Source of the DNA: CAYVMN01 sp964452575
Lineage (GTDB): Bacteria > Desulfobacterota > DSM-4660 > Desulfatiglandales > Desulfatiglandaceae
Direction: 5' to 3'
NCBI GenBank assembly: GCA_964452575.1
Contig: CAYVMN010000223.1
Location: forward strand, 1 to 6,759
Length of the DNA stretch: 6,759 nucleotides
The translations under genes were made by a program, and so were the position numbers. Under the pieces are notes generated by a model. It did no database searches and was not told where the DNA came from. It saw nothing but the letters and a program-made list of their open reading frames with translations. This document shows positions 1 through 5,295 of this stretch, piece by piece (within the stretch, counting starts at the first letter, position 1; each line of letters begins with the position of its first letter).

Positions 1-372
1 CCACAGGAAGGCAGGGCCTGGTTTCTGTCCATCTACAACGTTGTGGGAGGTCTGGGTGCGGCAACAGGTCCTATTCTGTCTGGGTTTGTTATTATATCGC
101 TGGGCCATTTAGATCTCCGGGGGGTCACTTGGAACTTGGTGCCAATACAGGTTGTTTTTATCGCCTCCTCCATGTTTAGACTCCTGAGTTTTCAGTTATT
201 CAAGTATATAAATGAACCGGAAGAGGTTTCGGTTGGACAGATGGTGAGGATACTGAGAAGCGTTCGGGGATTGAATATGGCCGCAGGTTTTAATTCTCTG
301 CTGCACCCGTTCATCGAGACATCAAGAGAAAAGAGGAAAGTGCAGAGTTTAGGGGATTCCCCGATCTGTTGA
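1..372 (+). CDS. Major facilitator superfamily transporter, C-terminal fragment (5' end outside window)
   Basis: The frame is open from base 1 to TGA at 370-372, giving 123 residues; the start lies upstream of the window. What is seen are the last two predicted membrane helices. One is a glycine-rich helix at about residues 12-35 (NVVGGLGAATGPILSGF), typical of TM11 in MFS proteins. The other is a hydrophobic helix at about 44-66 (WNLVPIQVVFIASSMF). A cytoplasmic tail of about 55 residues rich in charged residues follows (EPEEVSVGQ, then ETSREKRK). The substrate cannot be told from this fragment. The pgsB start lies only 43 bases downstream with no obvious promoter between, so co-transcription with the poly-gamma-glutamate genes is plausible. 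The MFS assignment rests on helix pattern and general resemblance of the C-terminus, not on a diagnostic motif. Confidence 0.72.
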   Translation, partial: PQEGRAWFLSIYNVVGGLGAATGPILSGFVIISLGHLDLRGVTWNLVPIQVVFIASSMFRLLSFQLFKYINEPEEVSVGQMVRILRSVRGLNMAAGFNSLLHPFIETSREKRKVQSLGDSPIC

Positions 373-399
373 GGCGGACGGTAAGGCACTTGTCCCGCC
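373..399 (+). promoter_or_regulatory. Hairpin directly after the MFS stop codon
   Basis: GGCGGAC (373-379) pairs with GTCCCGCC (392-399) as seven base pairs with one bulged C and a 12-base loop. It starts on the base after the TGA. No T-run follows; the pgsB Shine-Dalgarno sequence comes next. It is therefore not a standard intrinsic terminator, and an attenuator or mRNA-processing/stability element between two cistrons is more likely. Function is inferred only. Confidence 0.35.
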
Positions 400-403
400 C
401 ATG

Positions 404-411
404 AAGGAAGG
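404..411 (+). promoter_or_regulatory. Ribosome binding site that decides the pgsB start
   Basis: AAGGAAGG lies 4 bases before ATG 416, with its AAGGA part 7 bases before. The alternative in-frame ATG at 401 has no such site upstream and would place this sequence inside the coding region. The site therefore favours ATG 416. Confidence 0.7.
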
Positions 412-415
412 CACG

Positions 416-1597
416 ATGATTACGGTACTAACCATACTTCTGGGAGTGGTTATTCTATTCCTTTTGATTGAACATCGGGTGCATCTCCGCAATTTATACT
501 CCATTTCTTTTCGTTTTCATGTGAATGGGACCAGGGGCAAATCATCCGTAACTAGACTCATAGCAGGTGCCCTGCGGGAGCATGGCCTAAAGACCTTTGC
601 CAAGACCACCGGGACGCTGCCACGGATGATAATGGACGACGGTCGGGAATATCCCATCTATCGTCCAGCCAAGGCAAATATTATAGAACAATTACGTATT
701 GTCTCCTTGGCCGCGCATAATCACGCCGAGGCACTTGTTATAGAATGCATGGCCCTTCAACCCCGTTTACAGGCGCTTACCGAACTGAAATTTGTCAAGG
801 CAACGCATGGGGTCATAACAAATGCCCGGGCCGACCATCTGGAGATTATGGGGCCGTCTGAAAAGGATGTGGTTTTGGCCCTTTTGGGAACAACACCTAT
901 TGGAGGGCATTTGTTTACAGGCGAGAGGGATTACATCGGGGAATTTCGGGCAGTCTGCAAAGACCGCAATTGCGAATTGCATCTTGTTGAGCAGCAAGAT
1001 ATAGACGCAGTAAATGACGACGACATGTCCGGCTTTACCTATGTGGAGCACAAAGAGAACGTGGCTCTGGTCCTTAAGGTGTGCGAAGCAATTGGGGTTC
1101 CTCGCAAAACGGCACTGCGCGGGATGTGGAAAACACAGCCTGACCCCGGCGCCATGAGCGAATATGAGATCCATTTCTTCGGCAGAAGGATCGTATTGGT
1201 CAATGGCTTTGCTGCTAATGATCCGGAATCCTCTGAACGGATCTGGAGAATGGCCCTCGGCCTACATGAGGATTGTGAACGAAAGATTATGGTGTTAAAC
1301 GCGCGTGCCGACAGGCCGGAGCGTTCCAAGCAGTTGGGTGAAGCCCTCCCGCACTGGCCGCATGCCGACCGATACCTATTGATGGGTACAGGTGTATATC
1401 TGCTTTTCAAGACGGCCGTTGCGAGCGGTGTGGATTCGTCGAGGTTCATCTATGCCGAGGGTATGAGGGTCGAGAGGATATTCGAAGAGATAGTGGGACT
1501 GTCAGGAAAGTCAACCGTTGTCATGGGCATCGGCAATATTGCGGGGCCGGGCCTTGAACTTGTAAACTATTTTCGCAACCGGACAACGATGCAGTGA
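416..1597 (+). CDS. pgsB: Poly-gamma-glutamate synthase PgsB/CapB (ATP-dependent amide ligase)
   Basis: PgsB joins glutamates through gamma-carboxyl amide bonds using ATP, working with PgsC at the inner face of the cytoplasmic membrane; it belongs to the Mur-ligase-like amide ligases. From ATG 416 the protein has 393 residues, the length I recall for Bacillus subtilis PgsB. Seen in order: an N-terminal membrane helix (about 2-18, MITVLTILLGVVILFLL), a P-loop VNGTRGKSSVTRL (36-48, K42/S43), AKTTGT at 62-67, the IECMALQP stretch (109-116), the RADHLEIMGP segment (138-147), DPGAM (243-247), NGFAANDPESSERIW (263-277), NARADRPERSKQL (295-307) and GIGNIAGPG (371-379). Each matches a conserved block of PgsB/CapB as I recall it. 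The Shine-Dalgarno at 404-411 chooses this start over ATG 401. pgsC follows after 8 bases. No defect is seen, so it should be an active ligase. Confidence 0.96.
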   Translation: MITVLTILLGVVILFLLIEHRVHLRNLYSISFRFHVNGTRGKSSVTRLIAGALREHGLKTFAKTTGTLPRMIMDDGREYPIYRPAKANIIEQLRIVSLAAHNHAEALVIECMALQPRLQALTELKFVKATHGVITNARADHLEIMGPSEKDVVLALLGTTPIGGHLFTGERDYIGEFRAVCKDRNCELHLVEQQDIDAVNDDDMSGFTYVEHKENVALVLKVCEAIGVPRKTALRGMWKTQPDPGAMSEYEIHFFGRRIVLVNGFAANDPESSERIWRMALGLHEDCERKIMVLNARADRPERSKQLGEALPHWPHADRYLLMGTGVYLLFKTAVASGVDSSRFIYAEGMRVERIFEEIVGLSGKSTVVMGIGNIAGPGLELVNYFRNRTTMQ

Positions 1598-1600
1598 GGG
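1596..1600 (+). promoter_or_regulatory. Ribosome binding site that decides the pgsC start
   Basis: GAGGG overlaps the pgsB TGA stop and lies 5 bases before ATG 1606. An in-frame GTG at 1594 would extend the protein by four residues but would overlap this site and has none of its own. ATG 1606 is preferred. Confidence 0.6.
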
Positions 1601-1605
1601 AAGAT

Positions 1606-2064
1606 ATGGAAAACCTTGTAACTCTATCAATTGGCATCGGACTTGTGGTGAGTCTTGCCCTTTCCGAAATGCTGGGATTGACCGCCGGCGGTATGGTTGT
1701 TCCAGGATACATCGCCTTGTATCTAGACCAACCACTCGTTGTCGCCCTCACCCTCCTGGTAAGCTATCTCACCTATTTCATAGTGCATTCACTGAGCACT
1801 CTGATGATGATTTACGGCCGACGGAGGACCGTGATGATGATTCTTGTGGGCTTTGCGATGGGTGCCCTAATCAGGTCGTTCGGATACATAACGCTGCCTA
1901 AGGCGACCGTTGATTTGACGATCGTCGGTTACATTATTCCTGGCCTTATTGCCATCTGGATCGACCGACAGGGTGTGGTTGAGAGCTTTTGTGCCCTCAT
2001 AATTGCAAGCGTAATCGTTCGCATAATCCTGATACTAATTACCGGCGGAGATGTAAGGATATGA
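1606..2064 (+). CDS. pgsC: Poly-gamma-glutamate biosynthesis membrane protein PgsC/CapC
   Basis: PgsC is the small integral membrane partner of PgsB and is needed for polymer synthesis. This one has 152 residues, against about 149 in Bacillus as I recall. Hydrophobic segments lie at about 4-20, 43-64, 74-94, 105-120 and 124-146. Family landmarks seen are SEMLGLTAGGMVVPGY (20-35), matching the conserved G-hydrophobic-VVPGY block, the Q-P and L-V-S-x-L-T-Y stretch (42-57), IYGRRR (69-74) and the GYIIPGLIA block (108-116). The gene is packed between pgsB (8 bases upstream) and pgsW; its TGA (2062-2064) overlaps the next ATG as ATGA, suggesting translational coupling. A GTG at 1594 is a less likely start. 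Confidence 0.94.
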   Translation: MENLVTLSIGIGLVVSLALSEMLGLTAGGMVVPGYIALYLDQPLVVALTLLVSYLTYFIVHSLSTLMMIYGRRRTVMMILVGFAMGALIRSFGYITLPKATVDLTIVGYIIPGLIAIWIDRQGVVESFCALIIASVIVRIILILITGGDVRI

Positions 2065-3206
2065 AAAAGATATACTGGCGTCCAAGCAAGGTACCGCGTG
2101 TGGCGCTTCTGGTCACCGCCATCCTTGCGATTGCATCGATGTCATCGGTTGAGCTAATTAAGCTCAAGAAAAAACAGCCCTATTTTGACGAGAAATTCCA
2201 GGCATCTCTCGCGATGAAGGATGCCATGGAAGTCATCAAAGAATACCGCATCAAGAATATCGGGCCGATTGATACCACAGCAGACCCTGCCAACTCCGGT
2301 CTCATTGGCCTTCCCGAGTCCCCCATCACCAGTGCCTTTGGCCACTTGCTGGCGAAACACCATACAATTAACCCCAATTGGGCGGCAGTACTGGTGGAGA
2401 TGTTTAAAAAGGCCGGCCTGAAACAAGGAGATACGGTTGCGATGGGTTTTTCAGGCTCGTTTCCTGCTTTGAACCTTGCCGCTCTCGTCGCCGCTAAGGT
2501 GCTAAAGCTGAATGTCGTGGCCATCACCAGTGTCGCAGCCTCCACATGGGGCGCCAATATTCCGGAGTTCACATGGCTGGATATGGAAAAAGTACTTTAC
2601 GACAACGGGATCATCCCACATCGATCCATAGCAGCCTCTTACGGCGGACAAGAGGACCTGGCCCTGGGGAAATCCAGGAAGGCACGACAGCTTCTCCGGG
2701 AAGCTATAGAACGCAACGGGCTAAGTCCTATGGAATTTGAAACGACAAAAGAGAATATTGATGAAAGGATAGCAGCTTACCTAAGATTTGCGAAGGGAAA
2801 ACGGATAGCAGCATATGTAAATGTGGGAGGGGGTACCGCGTCCGTGGGGAGCGTTGCGGGGAAGAGGCTTTTCAGGCCGGGTCTAAATCTCACGCCTCCC
2901 CCGGCTGCCCTGAGCGTTGATGGTGTCATGACCCGCTTTGCTCGCAAAGGGATGCCCGTTATACATATGGTTTATATCGATAGAATTCGGAAAAAGTATG
3001 GACTTCCCGCAAACCCGTCAACCATGCCGAGCATAGGAGAAGGCCAGATTTTCATTAAAACGGGATACAGTATCGTTCTTGCAGTAATCAATCTTGGAAT
3101 TTTGTTGCTGGTCCTATATGCCTTCCTTAAGACGGATATTGGCTACCGTATTTTCGGGTCCGCCCAAGATAGTCAACCTCCAACGCACCCTGAACCGATG
3201 ATCTAA
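2061..3206 (+). CDS. pgsW: Poly-gamma-glutamate system protein, PgsW type (membrane-anchored, mechanism unknown)
   Basis: This 381-residue protein is recognised as the 'poly-gamma-glutamate system protein' family that accompanies PgsB and PgsC where PgsA is missing; its reaction is not known to me. Seen: a basic N-terminus and membrane helix (about 13-31), a soluble domain of roughly 300 residues, a second membrane helix (about 337-356, IVLAVINLGILLLVLYAF) and a short proline-rich tail. The soluble domain holds PESPIT (85-90), GFSGSFPALN (129-138), AASTWGANIPEFTWLDME (159-176) and YVNVGGGTASVG (252-263). With both ends cytoplasmic the domain would lie on the periplasmic side. The start is ATG 2061, overlapping the pgsC stop; GGAG at 2047-2050 is a possible ribosome binding site 10 bases upstream. 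An open upstream extension to 1989 lies inside pgsC and is rejected. The gene symbol is given from memory of the family name; the family call is firmer than the symbol. Confidence 0.85.
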   Translation: MKKIYWRPSKVPRVALLVTAILAIASMSSVELIKLKKKQPYFDEKFQASLAMKDAMEVIKEYRIKNIGPIDTTADPANSGLIGLPESPITSAFGHLLAKHHTINPNWAAVLVEMFKKAGLKQGDTVAMGFSGSFPALNLAALVAAKVLKLNVVAITSVAASTWGANIPEFTWLDMEKVLYDNGIIPHRSIAASYGGQEDLALGKSRKARQLLREAIERNGLSPMEFETTKENIDERIAAYLRFAKGKRIAAYVNVGGGTASVGSVAGKRLFRPGLNLTPPPAALSVDGVMTRFARKGMPVIHMVYIDRIRKKYGLPANPSTMPSIGEGQIFIKTGYSIVLAVINLGILLLVLYAFLKTDIGYRIFGSAQDSQPPTHPEPMI

Positions 3207-3224
3207 TCCGATTAATGCAACATC

Positions 3225-3305
3225 AGGGTAAAAAGTGGAACTGTTGGTTCAGCGTTTCCCTATACCGGAATCTCGACTTCCTATTTTTATTTTTATTTTT
3301 CTTTT
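3225..3305 (+). terminator. Possible terminator of the pgs operon
   Basis: AGGG-t-AAA (3225-3232) can pair with TTTCCCT (3255-3261), enclosing a GAAC/GTTC stem-loop (3238-3250). A short GGAA/TTCC hairpin (3267-3281) then directly abuts a T-rich tract (3282-3305). The stems are short and AT-rich and the best one is about 20 bases from the T tract, so the fit to an intrinsic terminator is weak. The position 20-100 bases after the operon's last stop is right. Confidence 0.35.
3283..3300 (+). repeat. Three tandem copies of ATTTTT
   Basis: ATTTTT occurs three times without interruption, followed by a near copy, CTTTT. It may be the T tract of the preceding terminator-like structure or a simple slippage repeat. 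No other role is visible. Confidence 0.7.
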
Positions 3306-3367
3306 CAGATAGATAAAGTACCATCTCCGAACCTGGCAAATCCAACCACCTTTTCTCTAGCAAAATT

Positions 3368-3421
3368 CGGAACCTAGAGTTCTGCCCGCCTCTTACATCT
3401 CCAGAAAAAATACCCAAAAAA
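3368..3421 (+). promoter_or_regulatory. Inverted repeat and phased A-tracts upstream of the sigma-54-type promoter
   Basis: CGGAAC-ctaga-GTTCTG (3368-3384) is a dyad with 6-base arms around a 5-base centre, one position being G-T. Its centre is about 88 bases upstream of the start site predicted from the -24/-12 promoter. Two A6 tracts follow at 3405-3410 and 3416-3421, 11 bases apart, which is about one helical turn and should bend DNA. This arrangement resembles an enhancer-protein site plus a bend, but no specific regulator is recognised. Confidence 0.35.
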
Positions 3422-3437
3422 CGAATACTTAAGCCGG

Positions 3438-3453
3438 TGGCATGCCAATTGCT
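3438..3453 (+). promoter_or_regulatory. Sigma-54 (RpoN) -24/-12 promoter for dksA
   Basis: TGGCATGCCAATTGCT matches the consensus TGGCACR-N4-TTGCW at every fixed position except one (T for C at the sixth base). The key GG (3439-3440) and GC (3451-3452) are separated by exactly 10 bases. The predicted transcript start is near 3464, giving a leader of about 90 bases to the ATG. One caution is that TGGCATGCCA (3438-3447) is also a perfect palindrome and could be an operator instead. Confidence 0.65.
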
Positions 3454-3493
3454 CTATTTATTTTACATCGGGCAGAGAAATTGCGCGAGAGAG

Positions 3494-3517
3494 TGCATCT
3501 GCAGGAGCAGATTTGCA
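3494..3517 (+). promoter_or_regulatory. Leader hairpin with SD-like AGGA loop
   Basis: TGC-ATCTGC (3494-3502) pairs with GCAGAT-tt-GCA (3507-3517): nine base pairs with a two-base bulge and the loop AGGA (3503-3506). The loop is part of AGGAG, a possible Shine-Dalgarno sequence for an in-frame TTG at 3513, which itself begins in the bulge. No T run follows, so it is not a terminator. It should suppress initiation at the TTG and may stabilise the dksA leader. Confidence 0.5.
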
Positions 3518-3541
3518 GTACCGATTATGGGTGTGTGTGGA

Positions 3542-3546
3542 AGAGG
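3542..3546 (+). promoter_or_regulatory. Ribosome binding site deciding the dksA start
   Basis: AGAGG lies 8 bases before ATG 3555. The longer alternative from TTG 3513 would add 14 residues (MQYRLWVCVEEAIE) that do not look like DksA, and its own AGGAG is buried in a hairpin. ATG 3555 is preferred. Confidence 0.55.
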
Positions 3547-3554
3547 CGATCGAA

Positions 3555-4052
3555 ATGAACATCGAAACCGTTTCGTTTAATCCCGATATAAAGCAAGGCT
3601 ATGTTATCCTGATCGAAGAAGCAGACCTGCCCTATGGTTACGTCCCTTCAGAGGACGAGCCATACATGAATCCAAGGCAACTGGAGTATTTCAAACGGAA
3701 GCTTCTCAATTGGCGTGAACAACTGTTAAGGGAGTCGGATGAGACCTTAAGCCAGCTGAAGCAAGAAAGTGAAAGAGAAACTGATTTTATCGATCAAGGG
3801 AGCCGGGAGGCCGATACAGCATTGAAGCTCAGGACTCGAGACCGAGCGCGCAGGCTCATTTATAAGATTGAGGAGGCACTGGATCGAATCAAGAACGGCA
3901 GGTACGGTTACTGCGAGGAGACCGGGGAAGAAATAGGCATCAGACGTCTTGAAGCACGGCCTATTGCTACATACTGCCTGGAGGCACAGCAGTGGCATGA
4001 ACGTCAGGAGAAATCGAACAGGGAACGACACTGGGAACCAAGCGGATACTAA
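3555..4052 (+). CDS. dksA: DksA/TraR-family RNA polymerase-binding transcription factor with degenerate zinc site
   Basis: DksA enters the RNA polymerase secondary channel and, with ppGpp, resets transcription during starvation. From ATG 3555 the protein has 165 residues. After an unusual N-terminal stretch (about 1-35) comes a DksA-like PYMNPRQLEYFKRKLLNWR segment (36-54), two coiled-coil arms, the tip FIDQGSREAD (78-87) and LKLRTRDRARRLIYKI (91-106). The globular end YGYCEETGEEIGIRRLEARP (117-136) follows. The four zinc positions read C120, T123, C141, A144 with the normal 17-residue spacing, so only two cysteines remain. This resembles the zinc-independent Pseudomonas DksA2 pattern as I recall it. 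At the tip D77 and D80 match E. coli D71 and D74, but G82 replaces A76. A sigma-54-type promoter lies upstream; the TAA overlaps the stop of the convergent glycosyltransferase gene. The family call is firm; whether it is the main DksA or a specialised paralogue is open. Confidence 0.92.
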   Translation: MNIETVSFNPDIKQGYVILIEEADLPYGYVPSEDEPYMNPRQLEYFKRKLLNWREQLLRESDETLSQLKQESERETDFIDQGSREADTALKLRTRDRARRLIYKIEEALDRIKNGRYGYCEETGEEIGIRRLEARPIATYCLEAQQWHERQEKSNRERHWEPSGY

Positions 4053-5290
4053 CCGCTCTTCTGATCCCACACCTTAATCAAATAGTCCTTGTGATCTTCA
4101 AAGCTCTGGGCCTGTTCTTCCACCAACTTCTCGGCCTCCTTGGAAGACATGTCCCAGGTCTGGCGGACAAAGGAGGCTACACGGCCGAAATAGAGGGGGG
4201 TCACCAGGTCTATCAGTTTCGTTTGATTCACTTTCCATGCGTGAAAAGTGGCGGCCAGTTCGTAAAGGATCTGCACCCATGTGTCTGTGGGAAGATGGAA
4301 CTCTTTCAGGTCCATTTTCGCCGTCTCTTCGATCTGGGCAAAACAATCTTTACAGAATATCTCCTTCCATAGCGAAGAGAACTGCTGAAACCCTGTTCTG
4401 AAAAGTTCAATCACACCTTCCAGGTTTACATTTACCGGCTCGGGTTCTACATACCCCTCAAACCCGAAGGTCTCTAACGGCTTGCTCCCCTTTATTCCTT
4501 TCCAGTAGCTTTCATATCGTTCAAGAAGAGAGAAGAGCGCTCTAACCACCTGACGGAACATGGGGCCCAGATGCTGCCCTGGATCCTTGGCATCATGTAT
4601 CTTGACTCCCAGATTGGACTGACAGATGCAGAAATCTTGTGTGATGGCGTTAATAGTCATCCATATGTCGATCCCGTATCTGGCCACATCGGTATCCCAT
4701 ACATCCTGTTCAACATAAAATTTAGCCACTTCCCTTGATATGGCAAAGTCCCCACCGATGGGCTGGCGAACCCTCTTGCCGAAAAGCGCACGGGTCAGGT
4801 TGTAAACGATGTTATTGGTAATGGTTCCGTCGTATTTGTGCCTCAGATAGACAGGAGCTACGAACTGATAGTCCCTTTCTATAACCGGATCTATCAGGTA
4901 CTTGACCCAGTCGGGAGTGATGCTCCTGAGATCGGAGTCCACCATGACACAGACTCGTACCCTTAAACGGGTTGCTGCTTCAAAAAGAGACCTCAGGGCC
5001 GACCCTTTCCCCCCTGGTCCGCGGTAGATGGAGACAATCTTTTCCTGCCAGGGCTTGATTTGAAATTCCTTGGCCACTTCACGGCTATCGTCTGTGGAGC
5101 CTCCGTCGGCAATGAAAATCACACTTCTCTTACCTTTGTAATGGTTGGCCAAGCCGTGGGTCACCATTTGAATGACATGCTGGATGGTCTTTTCATTGTT
5201 AAAGCAAGGGATCCCCACAAGGATGTCGGCAGATTCGATTTCTTCAACTCTTTTGGATGTATAGGGCCTTAAGGCCGTATTATAGGCCAT
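4049..5290 (-). CDS. GT-A glycosyltransferase, mannosylglycerate/glucosylglycerate synthase-like
   Basis: This 413-residue cytoplasmic enzyme probably moves a sugar from a nucleotide-sugar donor to a small acceptor such as D-glycerate, making a compatible solute. Seen: a nucleotide-binding start ILVGIPCFNNE (23-33), ADGGSTDDS (61-69), GPGGKGSALRSLFEA (91-105, K95), the metal-binding DxD motif VDSDLRSITPDW (117-128, D118/D120), QPIGGDFAISREV (176-188), RYGIDIWMT (204-212, D208) and KIHDAKDP (230-237, H232). These blocks line up in order and spacing with Rhodothermus mannosylglycerate synthase (PGKGD, DADITSFGPDW, QPLGGELLMRREV, GIDT, K-x-H) as I recall it. The helical C-terminal part, with LAATFHAW (345-352) and PLYFGRVASFV (365-375), also resembles that family. 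Donor and acceptor cannot be fixed from sequence; a glucosyl-3-phosphoglycerate synthase or an envelope sugar transferase is the alternative. The start is supported by AAGGAGG 5 bases upstream. Confidence 0.82.
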   Translation of the reverse strand: MAYNTALRPYTSKRVEEIESADILVGIPCFNNEKTIQHVIQMVTHGLANHYKGKRSVIFIADGGSTDDSREVAKEFQIKPWQEKIVSIYRGPGGKGSALRSLFEAATRLRVRVCVMVDSDLRSITPDWVKYLIDPVIERDYQFVAPVYLRHKYDGTITNNIVYNLTRALFGKRVRQPIGGDFAISREVAKFYVEQDVWDTDVARYGIDIWMTINAITQDFCICQSNLGVKIHDAKDPGQHLGPMFRQVVRALFSLLERYESYWKGIKGSKPLETFGFEGYVEPEPVNVNLEGVIELFRTGFQQFSSLWKEIFCKDCFAQIEETAKMDLKEFHLPTDTWVQILYELAATFHAWKVNQTKLIDLVTPLYFGRVASFVRQTWDMSSKEAEKLVEEQAQSFEDHKDYLIKVWDQKSG

Positions 5291-5295
5291 TGCAA

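Larger units (their letters stand above)
3207..3554. other. Non-coding region between pgsW and dksA (348 bp)
   Basis: No convincing gene lies here. The only open frame of note, on the minus strand at 3223-3417, starts without a ribosome binding site and has a low-complexity Lys/Asn stretch made by the T-rich tract. From left to right the region holds weak terminator-like hairpins with a T-rich tract, an inverted repeat, two A-tracts, a sigma-54-type promoter and a leader hairpin. These are listed separately. Confidence 0.7.

Noticed and set aside
385..398. GG-N10-GC match (GGCAC then GC) upstream of pgsB as a sigma-54 promoter
   Set aside because: Only the GGCAC and GC parts fit; the R and TT positions fail. 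The predicted start near 410 would cut into the pgsB ribosome binding site.
401..415. Longer pgsB from ATG 401
   Set aside because: It contains the Shine-Dalgarno of ATG 416; the 393-residue length from 416 equals the Bacillus protein as I recall it.
767..1449. Long minus-strand open frames opposite pgsB
   Set aside because: They are antisense shadows of a confidently identified gene and lack ribosome binding sites or domains.
1989..2060. N-terminal extension of pgsW by 24 residues in the open frame
   Set aside because: It lies fully inside pgsC, is Cys/Arg/His-rich ahead of a proper basic-plus-helix N-terminus, and ATG 2061 forms a classic ATGA overlap.
2089..2841. GGTACCGCGT occurring twice inside pgsW
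   Set aside because: A ten-base match in coding sequence with different reading context; no wider repeat around it.
3223..3417. Minus-strand open frame of 64 residues in the pgsW-dksA gap
   Set aside because: Contains a low-complexity Lys/Asn run created by the ATTTTT repeat, has no ribosome binding site and no recognisable domain.
3513..3554. DksA start at TTG 3513
   Set aside because: Its Shine-Dalgarno is in a hairpin loop and the 14 extra residues do not resemble DksA; ATG 3555 with AGAGG is better. Not fully excluded.
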